DNA of 64,000 bases, taken from positions 1,240,001 through 1,304,000 of the forward strand of contig OY855908.1 of assembly GCA_963693305.1 (NCBI GenBank), in the 5' to 3' direction. A program made the position numbers and the translations under genes. Positions within the stretch are counted from its first letter, which is position 1. Every line of letters starts with the position of its first letter. Below, piece by piece: positions 47,111-58,900 of this stretch. This DNA comes from Meandrina meandrites. Taxonomy: Eukaryota > Cnidaria > Anthozoa > Scleractinia > Meandrinidae. The notes beneath the pieces were generated by a model. It searched no databases. It worked only from the letters and a program-made list of their open reading frames with translations, and was not told the DNA's origin.

Positions 47111-47550
47111 AATTATAACTGTATGACAGCAGGAAAAAACACAATTTTAGCTTTAGCGTCCGCGTTATTGAAAAAGCGTTATGAATACACTTGTATTGTT
47201 GGTTCAGTATAAACTCTTTACATTTCTGTGTACACATGGAAGCCCCGACTCCTTGAAAATGTTTTTTTTATTCCGGATGAAAACTATTGAATAAGATCTT
47301 TTGGTTATCCAATGCTTGGTTCATTGTATACTTTATTCAAAGGGGAATTTTACTGCACTGGGGGAGTATATCTAATTTGCTGCAGTAGTTTTTAATTAAA
47401 AACCTGTCATTGTCTACATCATCAATTGAGTGTTCAAAGCTCAGTTGTACTAGCAGACGTGGATTAAGGTAGTACTTCATTCAATTTATTACTCTGCAAA
47501 ATTACATTTTAAGACAATCATAAATCTCCAAACGTATCATCGAACAAAAC

Positions 47551-48438
47551 ATGTCGCCTATAGTCTTCATCGTGTTTTGCGTTTTGCTTTCAACTGAGTC
47601 TATCTTCATTTGCATCGGAAACGCATTTACTATCTTTGTGTTTTCGCAAAAAAGATTCAGTTTACAGCGGACATTTTATCTTCTGCTCAACCTGACAGTC
47701 GCGGATCTTCTGGTAGGCGTGCTGGAGTTAATATCACTCGCAACCCGTTCCGTTCCATTTCTTTTCTCTGAACCAAGTTACAGCAGAGGTACTTTTCACT
47801 ACAGCTACCTTTTGTCATCTTTAACGATTTTGTTTTCAAGTACTTCTGTGTTTTCTCTTGCCGCTATTTCGTTGGAACGCGTTTACGCCGTAGTTTGGCC
47901 GCTGCGTCACAGAACCTTAAACACTCGGGTTTATTTTGGCGGTATAGCATTCACCTGGGCAGCTGGGATCTGCGTGGCAGTGCTCTTTATGTTACCGTTT
48001 TTCCAGCAAGTTGTTGACACTGTTTCTTCCAACATAGCAGTCAATATAACATTTTTGCTGAGTCTTTCTGTTGTCTGTACAAGTTACATGATTATGCGTA
48101 ATCGACTAAACCATACTCTTCCCATTTTTGACAGTCAAAATAGAAGAAATATGGCACGAAACATTAAACTGTCGAAAACGATGTTCATAGTTATAGGCCT
48201 GTCGCTTATTTGTTGGCTTCCAGCTGCAGTGTTGTACTCTGTCATTTATATTTGCCCTGACTGTATATTGGAAGTCTCAACAGTTATGCTTCTAGTAACA
48301 GCTATGCATCTAGCTAACTCTGTTGTCAACCCAATCATGTATAGCTACAGAATGCCCATGTTTAAGGAAGTTTTAAGAACATTGTTTAGAGCTCGAGGTC
48401 ATAGAGAAAATGTACAAATAGAATTAGCTCAGTTCTAG
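47551..48438 (+). CDS. class A G-protein-coupled receptor (receptor 7)
   Basis: 295-aa single-exon receptor; ATG at 47551. It is the intact sister of receptors 4 and 5 in inverted orientation, with long identical stretches. Landmarks: CIGNAFTIFVF (N1.50 kept), LNLTVADLLVGV, AISLERVYAVVWPLRHR, SLICWLPAAVLY, CPDC in loop 3, ANSVVNPIMYSYRMPMF, tail ARGHRENVQIELAQF. 3.25 is Ser, 5.50 is Ser, and there is no Cys in the second loop. Sequence 47290-47420 upstream is also copied near 50660-50760, next to the receptor 9 fragment. Confidence 0.9.
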   Translation: MSPIVFIVFCVLLSTESIFICIGNAFTIFVFSQKRFSLQRTFYLLLNLTVADLLVGVLELISLATRSVPFLFSEPSYSRGTFHYSYLLSSLTILFSSTSVFSLAAISLERVYAVVWPLRHRTLNTRVYFGGIAFTWAAGICVAVLFMLPFFQQVVDTVSSNIAVNITFLLSLSVVCTSYMIMRNRLNHTLPIFDSQNRRNMARNIKLSKTMFIVIGLSLICWLPAAVLYSVIYICPDCILEVSTVMLLVTAMHLANSVVNPIMYSYRMPMFKEVLRTLFRARGHRENVQIELAQF

Positions 48439-49359
48439 GCATGTCTCGTTATAAAACATGTATTATGTCACAAAAAGTAGTTTTCGGGTTAAAGTTAAAG
48501 CTTTAAGAAAATAAAGACACTTGCACGGAGATAACGCTTTGCACAGTTTTCAAAACTGCTTTCAAGGTTGTCATAAATTGTAAATTTAGAAAAACAAAAC
48601 AAAATGAATGCCATGCCCTCCGCCATACCTAACTAAGCTAAGAAATCTTCTCTTCATATATTTCACGTGGTTTATGCTTTATATTTCCCATTTCCTTTTA
48701 TTTTTATAAAGGACTTCCTATAGAAATGAATTATAATTTACTATTGAATTATGCGTTTGTATTCACTTATTGGAAATGAACATATCTTATGAAGTACGAA
48801 CTTTTTGTGGTGCTCACGATAGGCCACCAATGTTTGGTCTCACTCAGGTGTATAGCTTATATGAAGTATTAAGTATATATTAAGTGTGAAGTATATTTTA
48901 ATTAAAAATATGCCATTGTCTTGTAAATTTACTTGGTAACGCACCTTTAATGTTTGTGCTTTGGGAAGAGGGACAAATTACAGCTGGAAAAAACACATAC
49001 ACACATACGCTGTTTCTGTGAAGCAGCCTTAGAAATGTTCATTTCAAATTTTTCCTCTCTAAGATGGTAGTTGTAAAAATAATTTGCTCGCACTCATGAA
49101 TATCAGCTGGTGCGGTTATTTTACAGATTTATTATGTTCATTTCAGGTAAACAAATAAACAACGACTCATATTTCAGTTTTACAGAAGTGTAAGACTAAT
49201 AAGATATAAATAAAAATAACAACGAAAAAGAATATCATTTACAAAACCCTTTTCCCTAATTTAAGAAGCTAAATTCTTTTCTTTTAGTGGCTTCTAAAAT
49301 TATACTGTAAGCTTTTTAAATTATTTCGACAATATTGCGATTAAGTGTTGGATTTTTTT
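48439..49359. other. convergent spacer between receptors 7 and 8
   Basis: AT-rich and without a recognised gene; the two receptor genes converge here. Confidence 0.3.
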
Positions 49360-50211
49360 TTACATCGGAAAGCTGGCGATTGAAGCTTTCCTTAACAATT
49401 TCTTCATTGCTACTTTAAATATGGGCATTCTGTAGCTGTAGACTATTGGATTAACGAGAGAATTCGCAAAATGCAAAACTGTTACTATCGAGAAAGCGTG
49501 TACATATTTAATTCCTGTCAAGCAATGATCACAAATTGCCAGGATGACATACAACGTGATAGCTGGCAGCCAAAAACCAAACGACAATCCGATAACAACG
49601 AACATGGTTTTGGACAATTTTATGTTCTGTTCAATGAGTTTCCTGTCATTAGTTTCAACTGCGGACGCAGGAATAGTTCTCTTCAGCCGTGCTCTGATCG
49701 CTATGTAGGTCACCAAAACAGTGCACAGGCAGATGAAAAGCGTAACTGAGGTAAATAAAAGGGAACTCGATTCGCGTACTATGTGATACACCCCTAACCC
49801 GTTCACTGATGCTTCGCATAATCCAGCAGCCCAAACCATAAAAATACTTATGACATAAACTCGAGTTCCTGCTACTCGGTGACGAAAAGGCCAGACCACT
49901 GCATAAGCACGCTCCAGCGAAATAACAAGTAGACTGAATACTGAAGTACAGGAAAACAAAACGGCAAAACAAATTTCAAGATCGCCATGGAAGGTTAACG
50001 TGGAATCGGGAATGTCAGTTGCATTATCTATCAGTTCTGTTGCTCCCACCAGAAAATCAGCAACTGCAAGGCTTTGTAGAAGAAAGCACGCTCGTTTTAA
50101 AGAACGTCTCTGATTCCAGAAAACAAAAATAGTGAAGGCGTTCCCGATGCATATTAATGCTGCTAAGATCGAGAGCACAACCCGATATGTCGCATTTACT
50201 GTGTTTGACAT
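49360..50211 (-). CDS. class A G-protein-coupled receptor (receptor 8)
   Basis: 283-aa single-exon receptor. The open frame starts with no ATG upstream; the first ATG, at 50209-50211, gives MSNTVNATYRVVLS. N6-A-T is a possible N-glycosylation site in the very short N-terminus. Landmarks: CIGNAFTIFVFW (TM1), SLAVADFLVGA (TM2), ISLERAYAVVWPFRHR (TM3 end), LSFGFWLPAITLY (TM6; Cys 6.47 replaced by Phe), CDHC in loop 3, ANSLVNPIVYSYRMPIF (TM7). No Cys at 3.25. Tail short and basic (KKLLRKASIAS). Confidence 0.88.
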   Translation of the reverse strand: MSNTVNATYRVVLSILAALICIGNAFTIFVFWNQRRSLKRACFLLQSLAVADFLVGATELIDNATDIPDSTLTFHGDLEICFAVLFSCTSVFSLLVISLERAYAVVWPFRHRVAGTRVYVISIFMVWAAGLCEASVNGLGVYHIVRESSSLLFTSVTLFICLCTVLVTYIAIRARLKRTIPASAVETNDRKLIEQNIKLSKTMFVVIGLSFGFWLPAITLYVILAICDHCLTGIKYVHAFSIVTVLHFANSLVNPIVYSYRMPIFKVAMKKLLRKASIASFPM

Positions 50212-50790
50212 TTTATGAAATGTTGTTGAGAAATGTCTTGAGCGATCTTGGCTATAAATCAAATTTATAATTATTTTTTTACCTCTTCTTTATATGTTTT
50301 CCCTTTTGTTTTCATGAACAACAATGAATTTTGTCTTAAATTAAATCATAATGTAAACATCATTAATTTACTTTTGAACCAAAAAGTAAAGAAACAAATG
50401 CAGAGATAAAATTAGTATACATTATATATAGGAACACCCATCTTCTTTATATATTGACCAGTGATGCAGGGGACTTCTCTGCATGTTACAAAAATATATA
50501 GCTAGCTGACTGTAGTCTACTCGTAAAAAATACTGCATGTTTGCTTTTCTGAGCGTGATTAAAATACTTTTTTGTTGTTGCCTCAGAAGGAACGGTGTAA
50601 TGTCTGCCCGCAGCTTCATGTTCTGAAGCATTGAAAAGAATCTCACGATAGAATCTATTGAAATTGAACTTTTTTGTGTGTACTTTCATTCAAAGAGGAA
50701 TTTCGCTATTGAGAGGTATATGTAATTTCAGGCCTCAGCAAATTTTGATTAAAAACTAGTCATTGACTTTAGCCGGCGTCCTTTATTCCT

Positions 50791-50985
50791 CGACTTCCAG
50801 CTGTAGTGCTGGCGCTGATTCACGTTTACCTAACTATATTTTGCAAGTAAAAACGGTCATGCTTGTAGTAGCTTCTTTACATCTGGCCAACTCTTTTGTC
50901 AATCCAATCGTGTATTCCTACAGAATGCCCATGTTCGTTTAGAGCTCAAAGGCAATAGAGAAAATGTAGAAATAAATTAAGCCCA
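50791..50985 (+). pseudogene. class A GPCR fragment, TM6-TM7 only (receptor 9)
   Basis: Starts with RLPAVVLALIHV (matching CWLPAAVLY and after), then in a shifted frame NYILQVKTVMLVVASLHLAN, SFVNPIVYSYRMPMF, and stops at TAG; a decayed version of the sister tail (GNRENVEI-like) follows. TM1-TM5 are absent. The sequence just upstream (50660-50760) matches the region upstream of receptor 7 (47290-47420), so promoter-side and 3'-end sequence are joined directly. This is an internally deleted duplicate of the receptor 7 locus, not a retrocopy. Confidence 0.8.
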
Positions 50986-50999
50986 GTTCTCAGTGGGGA

Positions 51000-52870
51000 A
51001 GTCTCATAATTAAATATACATTACGTTACAATATGTAGTTTTCAGGTTAACAGAAAAAGGAACATAAAAGATGAAAATGGACCTGGATCATGGTGAGACA
51101 GTTATAAAAATTTCCTTAGCTTAAAACTGATGACTAAAATGTTTAAAATACAGTAATATTAAATCCGAGAATACCGTCATGAAAACGTCAGAAGCAAAAG
51201 CTTTGACCTAGTAGTGAAACAACTAAACATGTGTTCACTTCATCTGGTTCAAATAGCCACGTCTCTCGGTTGAGATTGGTAGATTTCGATCCATTTTGAT
51301 TTTGGGTGCGTTTCTTTGGGATGTCAGCCGCATCAGAAACAATGATCAAAGGTTATTCGGATCATGGTGCATCGAAGGAGCCGATGAATCCTTACCCAGA
51401 ATGGATTCATCGTATCCTTTGATGATTCGAATTATACTGGTCATTATTCCTGTTTGTTTCTGTTGTTTCACTCTCAAAAATAGTTGCACGATTACATAGC
51501 ATTATAACGAATACGTAAGCAGAAAAATCGCATACAAATTAATGTCTGCTGTGTTTTTTATGAGTTTTTCTTTTGCATCACACCGACACAGCGCATCACA
51601 CAGCGCTCACGCATTGCGGAAATTGGTTTTACTTTATTTTGTTAAATCTTGTTTATTTTTATTTTTTGAATTAAACCAAATGATCGAGACAACAGCGACA
51701 GTGTTGAAATCTTCAACGACTTTTTTAATTTTACAAAAACCTTTCGACGTTACATAACTCCACACGCCACTACACGCCACATAATTCAACACTTGTATTC
51801 ATCGCCGTTACACTTACAAGGACGGATAAATCGTCGAAACATGTTTGTAAAATTATTGCGGAGTGTTTTTCGGTGGCGCAAAGATTAATTTAGGACAAGA
51901 AAAAAGTATACAAGATATTCAGTAAATGAAACTATCTTTATCATATAAGTTAAAAATACAATGGAATTCCATTTTCTCGCCTTAATTTTTTATTCCTCAA
52001 ACCAAAAACAGTTTCTCTTGGAATAGGCTTTTGCCACTGGGGTCACGTGATTAAATTGTTACTAAAATATTTTTATATTATTGGCTATAACTTTAAGATT
52101 ACCAGAAATGGAAAGAGCATGTCGAAAACAGCAATATGACAAGTTTGAGGCATCTAGCATTAAAGAATGAGATTTTTGAAAAACTAAAAAGATTTGTATG
52201 GAAAATGTTGCTGGAGAGCAAAGTTTTATAAAAGTAGGTCACGTGATGGCCTAGCTGTAAAGAACCTCAGACACGAACCTAAAGCTGTTTCCCTCCCCTC
52301 AGTCGAACACTGCAATTCACCCCCCCCCCCCCCCCCCCTTTATCCCCGCTCAGATTTCTCCAACCCTCGATTTCTGTGACCAATTTTCGTTTCCCTTACC
52401 ACGATGAATCAAATTAATGTACATCAACAATCATGTACGGGTCCATACATTGCTGAATAAAAAGACAAACGTCCGAAAAACACATCTTGGAAAATAATTC
52501 CAGAAATGTTACCATTTAATTACAACGAGAAATAAATTGCACGATTTATCATCCGTGCGGAATGTTGAGGGATAACAGAAATCAAAATCGCAAAAAGCAG
52601 GATTTTTTGCCGAAGCTTACAGATATGCAGCAATTAGTAATAGATTAGTTATTTATATCATACAGGATTTTCGCACAGTAGCATGTTATAAGACCCTCTA
52701 TGAGTCTGTTTGCTTGATTGTACGTACATTTGTACATGTTTCGGCTAATAACACACATCGCAGTCTGAACAATTATTTCCATCACGCGACATCCAAATCC
52801 AACAACAGCTTATTTCCTGGTACTTTGTTTTGTTATTTCGTGAATGTTTTACGAGGAAAAAATGGAAGGG
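51000..52870. other. spacer between the receptor cluster and the peptidase gene
   Basis: Apart from the duplicated segment at 51240-51475 and a poly-C run (about 52320-52338), no gene or structured repeat was recognised. Confidence 0.3.
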
Positions 52871-52875
52871 CACAA

Positions 52876-52975
52876 TCACCACAAGCTACACTTCTTTTCT
52901 GGGTTCATGGCGGATCCTGGTTTACAGTGAAAAGCCTCTGCGAACTTTTCGTAGTTGTGAAGCGTGCCGATGATC
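52876..52975 (-). CDS. M13 peptidase terminal exon
   Basis: After TTTCTAG the exon reads [17 protein letters not shown] then [15 protein letters not shown] and TGA. The C-x-x-W end is the signature M13 C-terminus. Confidence 0.93.
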
Positions 52976-55900
52976 CTAGAAAGGAAAACGGCGTTAATAC
53001 GCATAGAAGGATTCCTACTTTCAGAAAGAAAAAAAATCAGGTCTTCACGAGACTGGTGGCACACAAAACTGCCGGAGCTTGACCCAGTTTCTGTAGCATG
53101 AGGGCGAGGAGAGTATTGTTACTCCCCCCCTGGATGGGATGCTACTCAATCACAGGTTCTCCCCATTATTAGTTTGAGTTTACCTAACAATTAGCCAAGA
53201 CCCACTTATAGTCCTGAGTTAAGAAAGGCACTAGGAGAGTAAAATGTCTTGCCCAAGAACGACCTACAATTTAATGACCCCGCCAAGGATTCGAACCTGG
53301 ATCGTTCGATCTGGAGTCCAGTGCACTGAGGGGCGACCACCGCGTTTCTCACTCTAAGAAATGCTTCACACTGTCTGTGTAACTGTCCTGTGCTTTGATT
53401 GGCCGCGGTTTCCACATTGCCCCAACTTTCATTTTTTGGCAAGACATGTATTGGCAATACACTGTTTCCGTCCTTACTGGCTGTTCACTTATTTGCACAC
53501 TTGAAACCCACTTTCAATTTAGAGGGAAAAGTAACAAAATTAATCAGTTGTGGTGAGAAACCATTCAAATGAAAGTGGGAATTCAATGAATAATTAACAT
53601 ACCGTAAAATTCCGGTTATAAGCCCCCTCGCTTGTAAGCTCCCCCGGTTATAGGCCCATCAGGAAACGATAAAATACATCCGGTTATAAGCCCCCCCCCC
53701 CCCCCCCCCCGGATATAAGCCCCCCTCTGCTGAACAGGGCTAAATGTTGCTTTATTATGACTTTTTAACTTAAAAACGTATTTCGATCAACACTGCCGTG
53801 GCTCGTTTCGAAACATTTTTTTTATTCCGCTTATAAGCTCCCCCGGATATAAGCCCCTCCGCTTATAAGCACACCCAAAACCCCTTACGAAGTTGTATAA
53901 GCCCAAGGCTTATAACCGGAATTTTACGGTATGAGAAAAAATCATTTCGAAAGGACAAAAGTTCGTGCAACAGCACTGTTTGTGAAGCTGAGGAAAAAGA
54001 CAAGGCGAAAATGGAAGATTACTTTTGAAAGAGTAAACACTTCTGAGAAACAGCTTTCTGGCGCTATGCACAGTTATAAAGGCAAATTGGCCTAGAGCCA
54101 ATCGCCATCGTAGCGGCAACTGCGATAAACCTAACAAAACTTGAAACATATCAAGAAAAAAGCGGGAAAAATAGACTGGCCAAAATTGCACCATCCTCGC
54201 TCTGATTGGCTATAGCACGATAAATGGGCCAATTAGCGCAGCAAAAAGCTAAAACAAATGTTTAATACTTTGAAAGAATTTTTAAAACGGCTTTGTGTGC
54301 ATCACAAATTAACTAACCTGTACTTAGAGTAGGTGTGTGTGTCAGTCTCAACTTGAATAAGCGCTGCCTTCTTTTTGTAAATACTACACCATGGCTGAAA
54401 AAAAAGGATTAGCGGAATCCATTAATCATTACGAAGAAGAGCTTATTAAATGATAGTGGGGATTAATACATCTATTCGGAGTGGTCTAGTGGTTTAGGGT
54501 GCTAGATTGAAATCTGCAGACCCCAAATACAGCCATTATCTATTGGTGGTCCCGAGTTCAAAATCTACTGACCGGTTGTAAACAAAGGAAAGGAGATTTA
54601 TTTTACATTTTATTGCATCTTATGATCAATACCAACCCGAGCAAAGCCAACGAAAAACAACTGTTCCTCTGTAAGTCCCAGTCCAGGAAGAGCACCTTCA
54701 GTTCCTTCTTTTTCAACCAAGGTCTTATAAGCCTAAACAAAAAATAAAGAAAAATAACTGTGGGGCAACTTCCCCAGTAAATAAGGAGAGGCATGCGAGC
54801 AAAGGCGTGGCAACTTCCCCAGTAAATAAGGAGAGGCATGCGAGCAAAGGTGTGATCTATCGACCTATCTAAAAGATGGATCCAAGGGTTCCCGCTTAAT
54901 GGCTCTTAATTTTCTATTATTCTGTAAATAGATACTGTTATAGCTTCCATGATTAGCGTCCTAGTTATTTCTTTTTTAGTTAGGCATCCCCTATTAGCAG
55001 AGGGTTCTCCCTCTACTAAATGCTTTAAAGGCGATGGCAAACGAGGACACATTGTTGTGGACACGGCGTTGCTAGTGATTGTTTCCATACTGCGCAAACC
55101 GGGAAACAATTGTTGCGGATACAAAATGTTTCTGAAAGAAATCAGAAACATTTTTGTGTCTCGGACAATTTCGCGCGCGGGCAAACAGGGAAACATTTGT
55201 GTCCGCAACATTGTGTCCTCGTCTGCCACCACCTTAAGACACGTTAGTAAATTAAGTTCATTCATAAAATAAATGGTCAAAATCAACCACATGATGACTT
55301 GATAACTGAACCTGAATCATGCAGGGACATGTCGCGACGAGCATATCGCAGCGGGAAAATCACAACATGTATACACACGCCATGTAACGAGGACAAAGTG
55401 TCGCTGTAACAGGTCCTTTCGGAAGTGTCAGCATCTTAAAAAGTAATTTTGAAAGACAATCTTACGTTGAAAGCTAGTTTGATCCCACCATTGTCAGCGA
55501 TGTTTTCGTTTATTGTTTGGTTACCGTTTATCTGAAAAAGGGACAAAACAACAAGTTATCTTCGCATGCTCTATTATATGGGAGGGGACACATCGATATC
55601 GATATATAATATATATCTGAAATGGTCTGTAAACTGGTTCATGCAATTTTTTAAGTATCAGGCAAAAAAAGTCTGGGGTTATTCGTAATGCTTTTTTTTT
55701 CCCTGAGAAAAATGCTTAATAAAGAAAGTTAGCCTAAAAAGCAACAGTTTATAAAAACAATGCAGCTCGTGATTCATATATGAACCACACAAATACGCAG
55801 ATGATGCTGCAAGAATCTAGCTTGCATTCCCTCAGCATTTTTCTTGTGTATGGAGATTAAATACAGATACTATAAATCAACACCTTGCTACTGAAAGACT

Positions 55901-58900
55901 TAGCCAACAGGCCCCAGTTGTTCAAAGGATGGATAACGCTATCCAGCAGATAAATCGCTATCCAGTGAATAGCGTAGCTTGTTTTGCCAACACTTATCCA
56001 CTGGATAGTGATATATCCACCCTTCGAACAACTGGGCCCTGTTCTGTACCGATTGTACAGTGTCACATTACGTCATCGGCTCGTGCTCCCATCATGCCTT
56101 GTTAGCACAAATCTGTGAGGCTTGTTGATCCGCCATGTTGACCGCGTGTATATGAAATGTTTTCACGCTGTTCTTTTTAATAAATAAAAGTCTCGAAGGT
56201 TATTCTATGACAAACAGGTGGCGGTATTTCTCCGCAGAGGGCAAGCGATTTTATTAGTGTAGTAAATAGCACTTCACTTGACCTTTTTCCCGTAAACTTG
56301 GAAGTCTGAATATTGCTTTGCAAGGCAATTTGCTCTCGTAACGAATCCATACTGAGACACAAGGGACCACCAGTTATTTACATTACCGTTCTTGTCAAAA
56401 TATTTCCCTGAAAGTTAAGCAAAAATACAATGTTCACATCCACATCCACAAAAGTACATTTCTCAAATCTACGCGGTATGTTGTTTAAAGGAGCTACACT
56501 ACCAGGGCTAGACCTTGGACCTCTTGATCCGGGAACATTGCACAAAGGTGCTTTTGTGCCGTTACGCCTGGAACGGAATTCAGTTATGCGCAAGTTTAAG
56601 CATTTTTATTCGGTTTATAGTATTTTTGTTTTCATCCATACCAGCGCTGTCGAATCCATGTGTTATTTCATGTCCGATAACCATGCCGATCCCACCATAA
56701 TTAAAATATCTGAAAAAAAGAAATTTTGGAAAAACATTACACATCCAGCAAGTGTTAGACGTTATTTTATCACTAACTCTCACTCAGGCCCTGGCCAGCC
56801 CCAGGTGGAACAAAGGCCATTGATGACTTCTACTCCCCATGCATCCGCTTCTGTCCTGAGCTAACCTTCCTAGTGTAGTCCGGGTGTGGATCCAACTCCT
56901 CATTTCAGCCTCCACACCACTTCACAGACGTTATTCATATCAGACTGGAATTGTCACGGATTTTAACAGATTTTCAAACAGTCAAAATAAATTTATATAT
57001 GTGGCGTAGGAAACCAAAAAATAATGGTCCATTTTTATTAACAATTACGCAACTCACAACAGCCAACTGCATGTGTTCCTCTCGTGCCGAATTATCAATG
57101 ATCAGTTAATAATAGGCAGATGACATAATTTAAACGTATGGCCAATCACTTGTGAAAATGTCATTAATAGGACAAAAGATAAAACAACACAAACAGACTT
57201 ACTTTGGATATTGTGGATTGTAAAACGGTGGCTGCAAAATGGCCGCTAGGAAAACTAAACCAGAAAAGAAGTTGATATTATTTTTTTAAAGAAGATAACA
57301 TAAGATAGTGATAGAGATAAGATAACTATAGCATGCGCAATCTCCTTGCAGATGTTTAGGTATTTCGTGTAGTACTTGTTGGAAGAATTGGTGTACCCTG
57401 GGAGCAAGCTCTTTTCGGGCTGCTTTACAAACTTTTATGTAAAAATGCTTTATGTTCACTATAGGCGTGCGGTTCGCAATCCATTTCAGTATCGCCCCAT
57501 CCTGATTAAAGTTGTTCCTTAATGGTTGTTTTATCACCTAGTTGGTCTTTTTTTCCTTTAGACAACATATTTAAGTTGACAATTTTCTTTTTAATTTCCA
57601 GTTCCTCATTCTCGTGAGCACCACGCCATACTTTGCAGTGATATGAAGTGGGACCATTTAATTTTGAGAAAGGAAGGGAAAGCCTGCGAGCAAGGTCTCT
57701 TGAAATGTGGGTGGATGAGCAAGCTGAACCACCCGCCAGGGAGGGGGGGGGGGAGAGCTTCCTTGCAGGCTAGAGGGGGGGGGGGGGGGAGGAAGAGGGA
57801 TGGAATTATTGCACAGGATAAGTGAAGAAAAATATCAAAGAAGCTTTACTTTTATAAGTGATTCTTGGGATCATGTTTTTGATTGAACACATCCTAGAGA
57901 ACCCAGTGGTTGAAAGTAATTCTTGCATAAGTAAAGGTGAAAAATGTTAAGCTCAATAAAGGGAAAGAAGCGAACGATAATTGTAGATCAATTAGTCCCC
58001 TGATAAAGTCGAACCCTTACGCAGTCCTGATTAGATGGAAAGCACAAATTTCTGTAGTATATATCTTTATTTCTTTAATATACTTATGGAACTTACCAAT
58101 TCGGTTTTGCCTCGGTGAGTAATAGCCATTCACTTGTGATGGACCAAGAAACCATCTAACAACGTAACGCAAATTAGAGACGAAAGCTGACATCTTTTTT
58201 TTGCCGAATAAGTTTGTGACCGTAACTTTCATTCAGTTTTAACCTGTTTTTAGCCTGTATTAGCAGTTGTTTTAATTTGTCTTTATTTGTGTGTATTAAG
58301 TCTGTATTTAGCCTGAAATAACCAGTGCTTTTTTGAGTTAAGGCTGTCTAAAATTCACAAAGTCAGCCTTTGGCCTAAAATACGTCAATATCATTTTGTG
58401 GTGCGTTTTAATAGCCATAAATTTGCGTTAAAACAACTTAAGCTTTCACCCACAGGACATACACTTTCACAATTTAAGTAAGTAAGAACAAAGAAACATT
58501 TTCTCACTGGTCTCTGTCGACCGGTTTATCCAGTGATCCGTACGACTGGTGAGCGGTAAACGCCATGGCATTGACTAAATTCTCAAAAGGTTTATCCTCT
58601 ACTTTCAACTGTGAAACGAAAACAAACGGAATCAGACAGTTATCAAGCAAGACCACACAGCAAGTGAAACCGGGTTAAATTTTCTATTAAATGTTTGTTC
58701 CTGCAACTGTAAACTGCAAGTGTCAACGTATGAATACTTGATACGAATACTTTTGACGTCAATCCATTGTCGTTTCCAGAGTCGCCTGTTCCTTTTGGGC
58801 CGGCGGGGCCTTTGCACGAGAAGCAGGTGGCTCTGGGAACTCACGAAATTTAGATCTAGCCAATCAAATTAACCGTTCGAAACTATCTTATAACAGAGGG

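Noticed and set aside
52714..53082. 122-codon plus-strand frame
   Set aside because: Antisense shadow of the terminal M13 exon, whose C-terminal signature is unambiguous on the minus strand.
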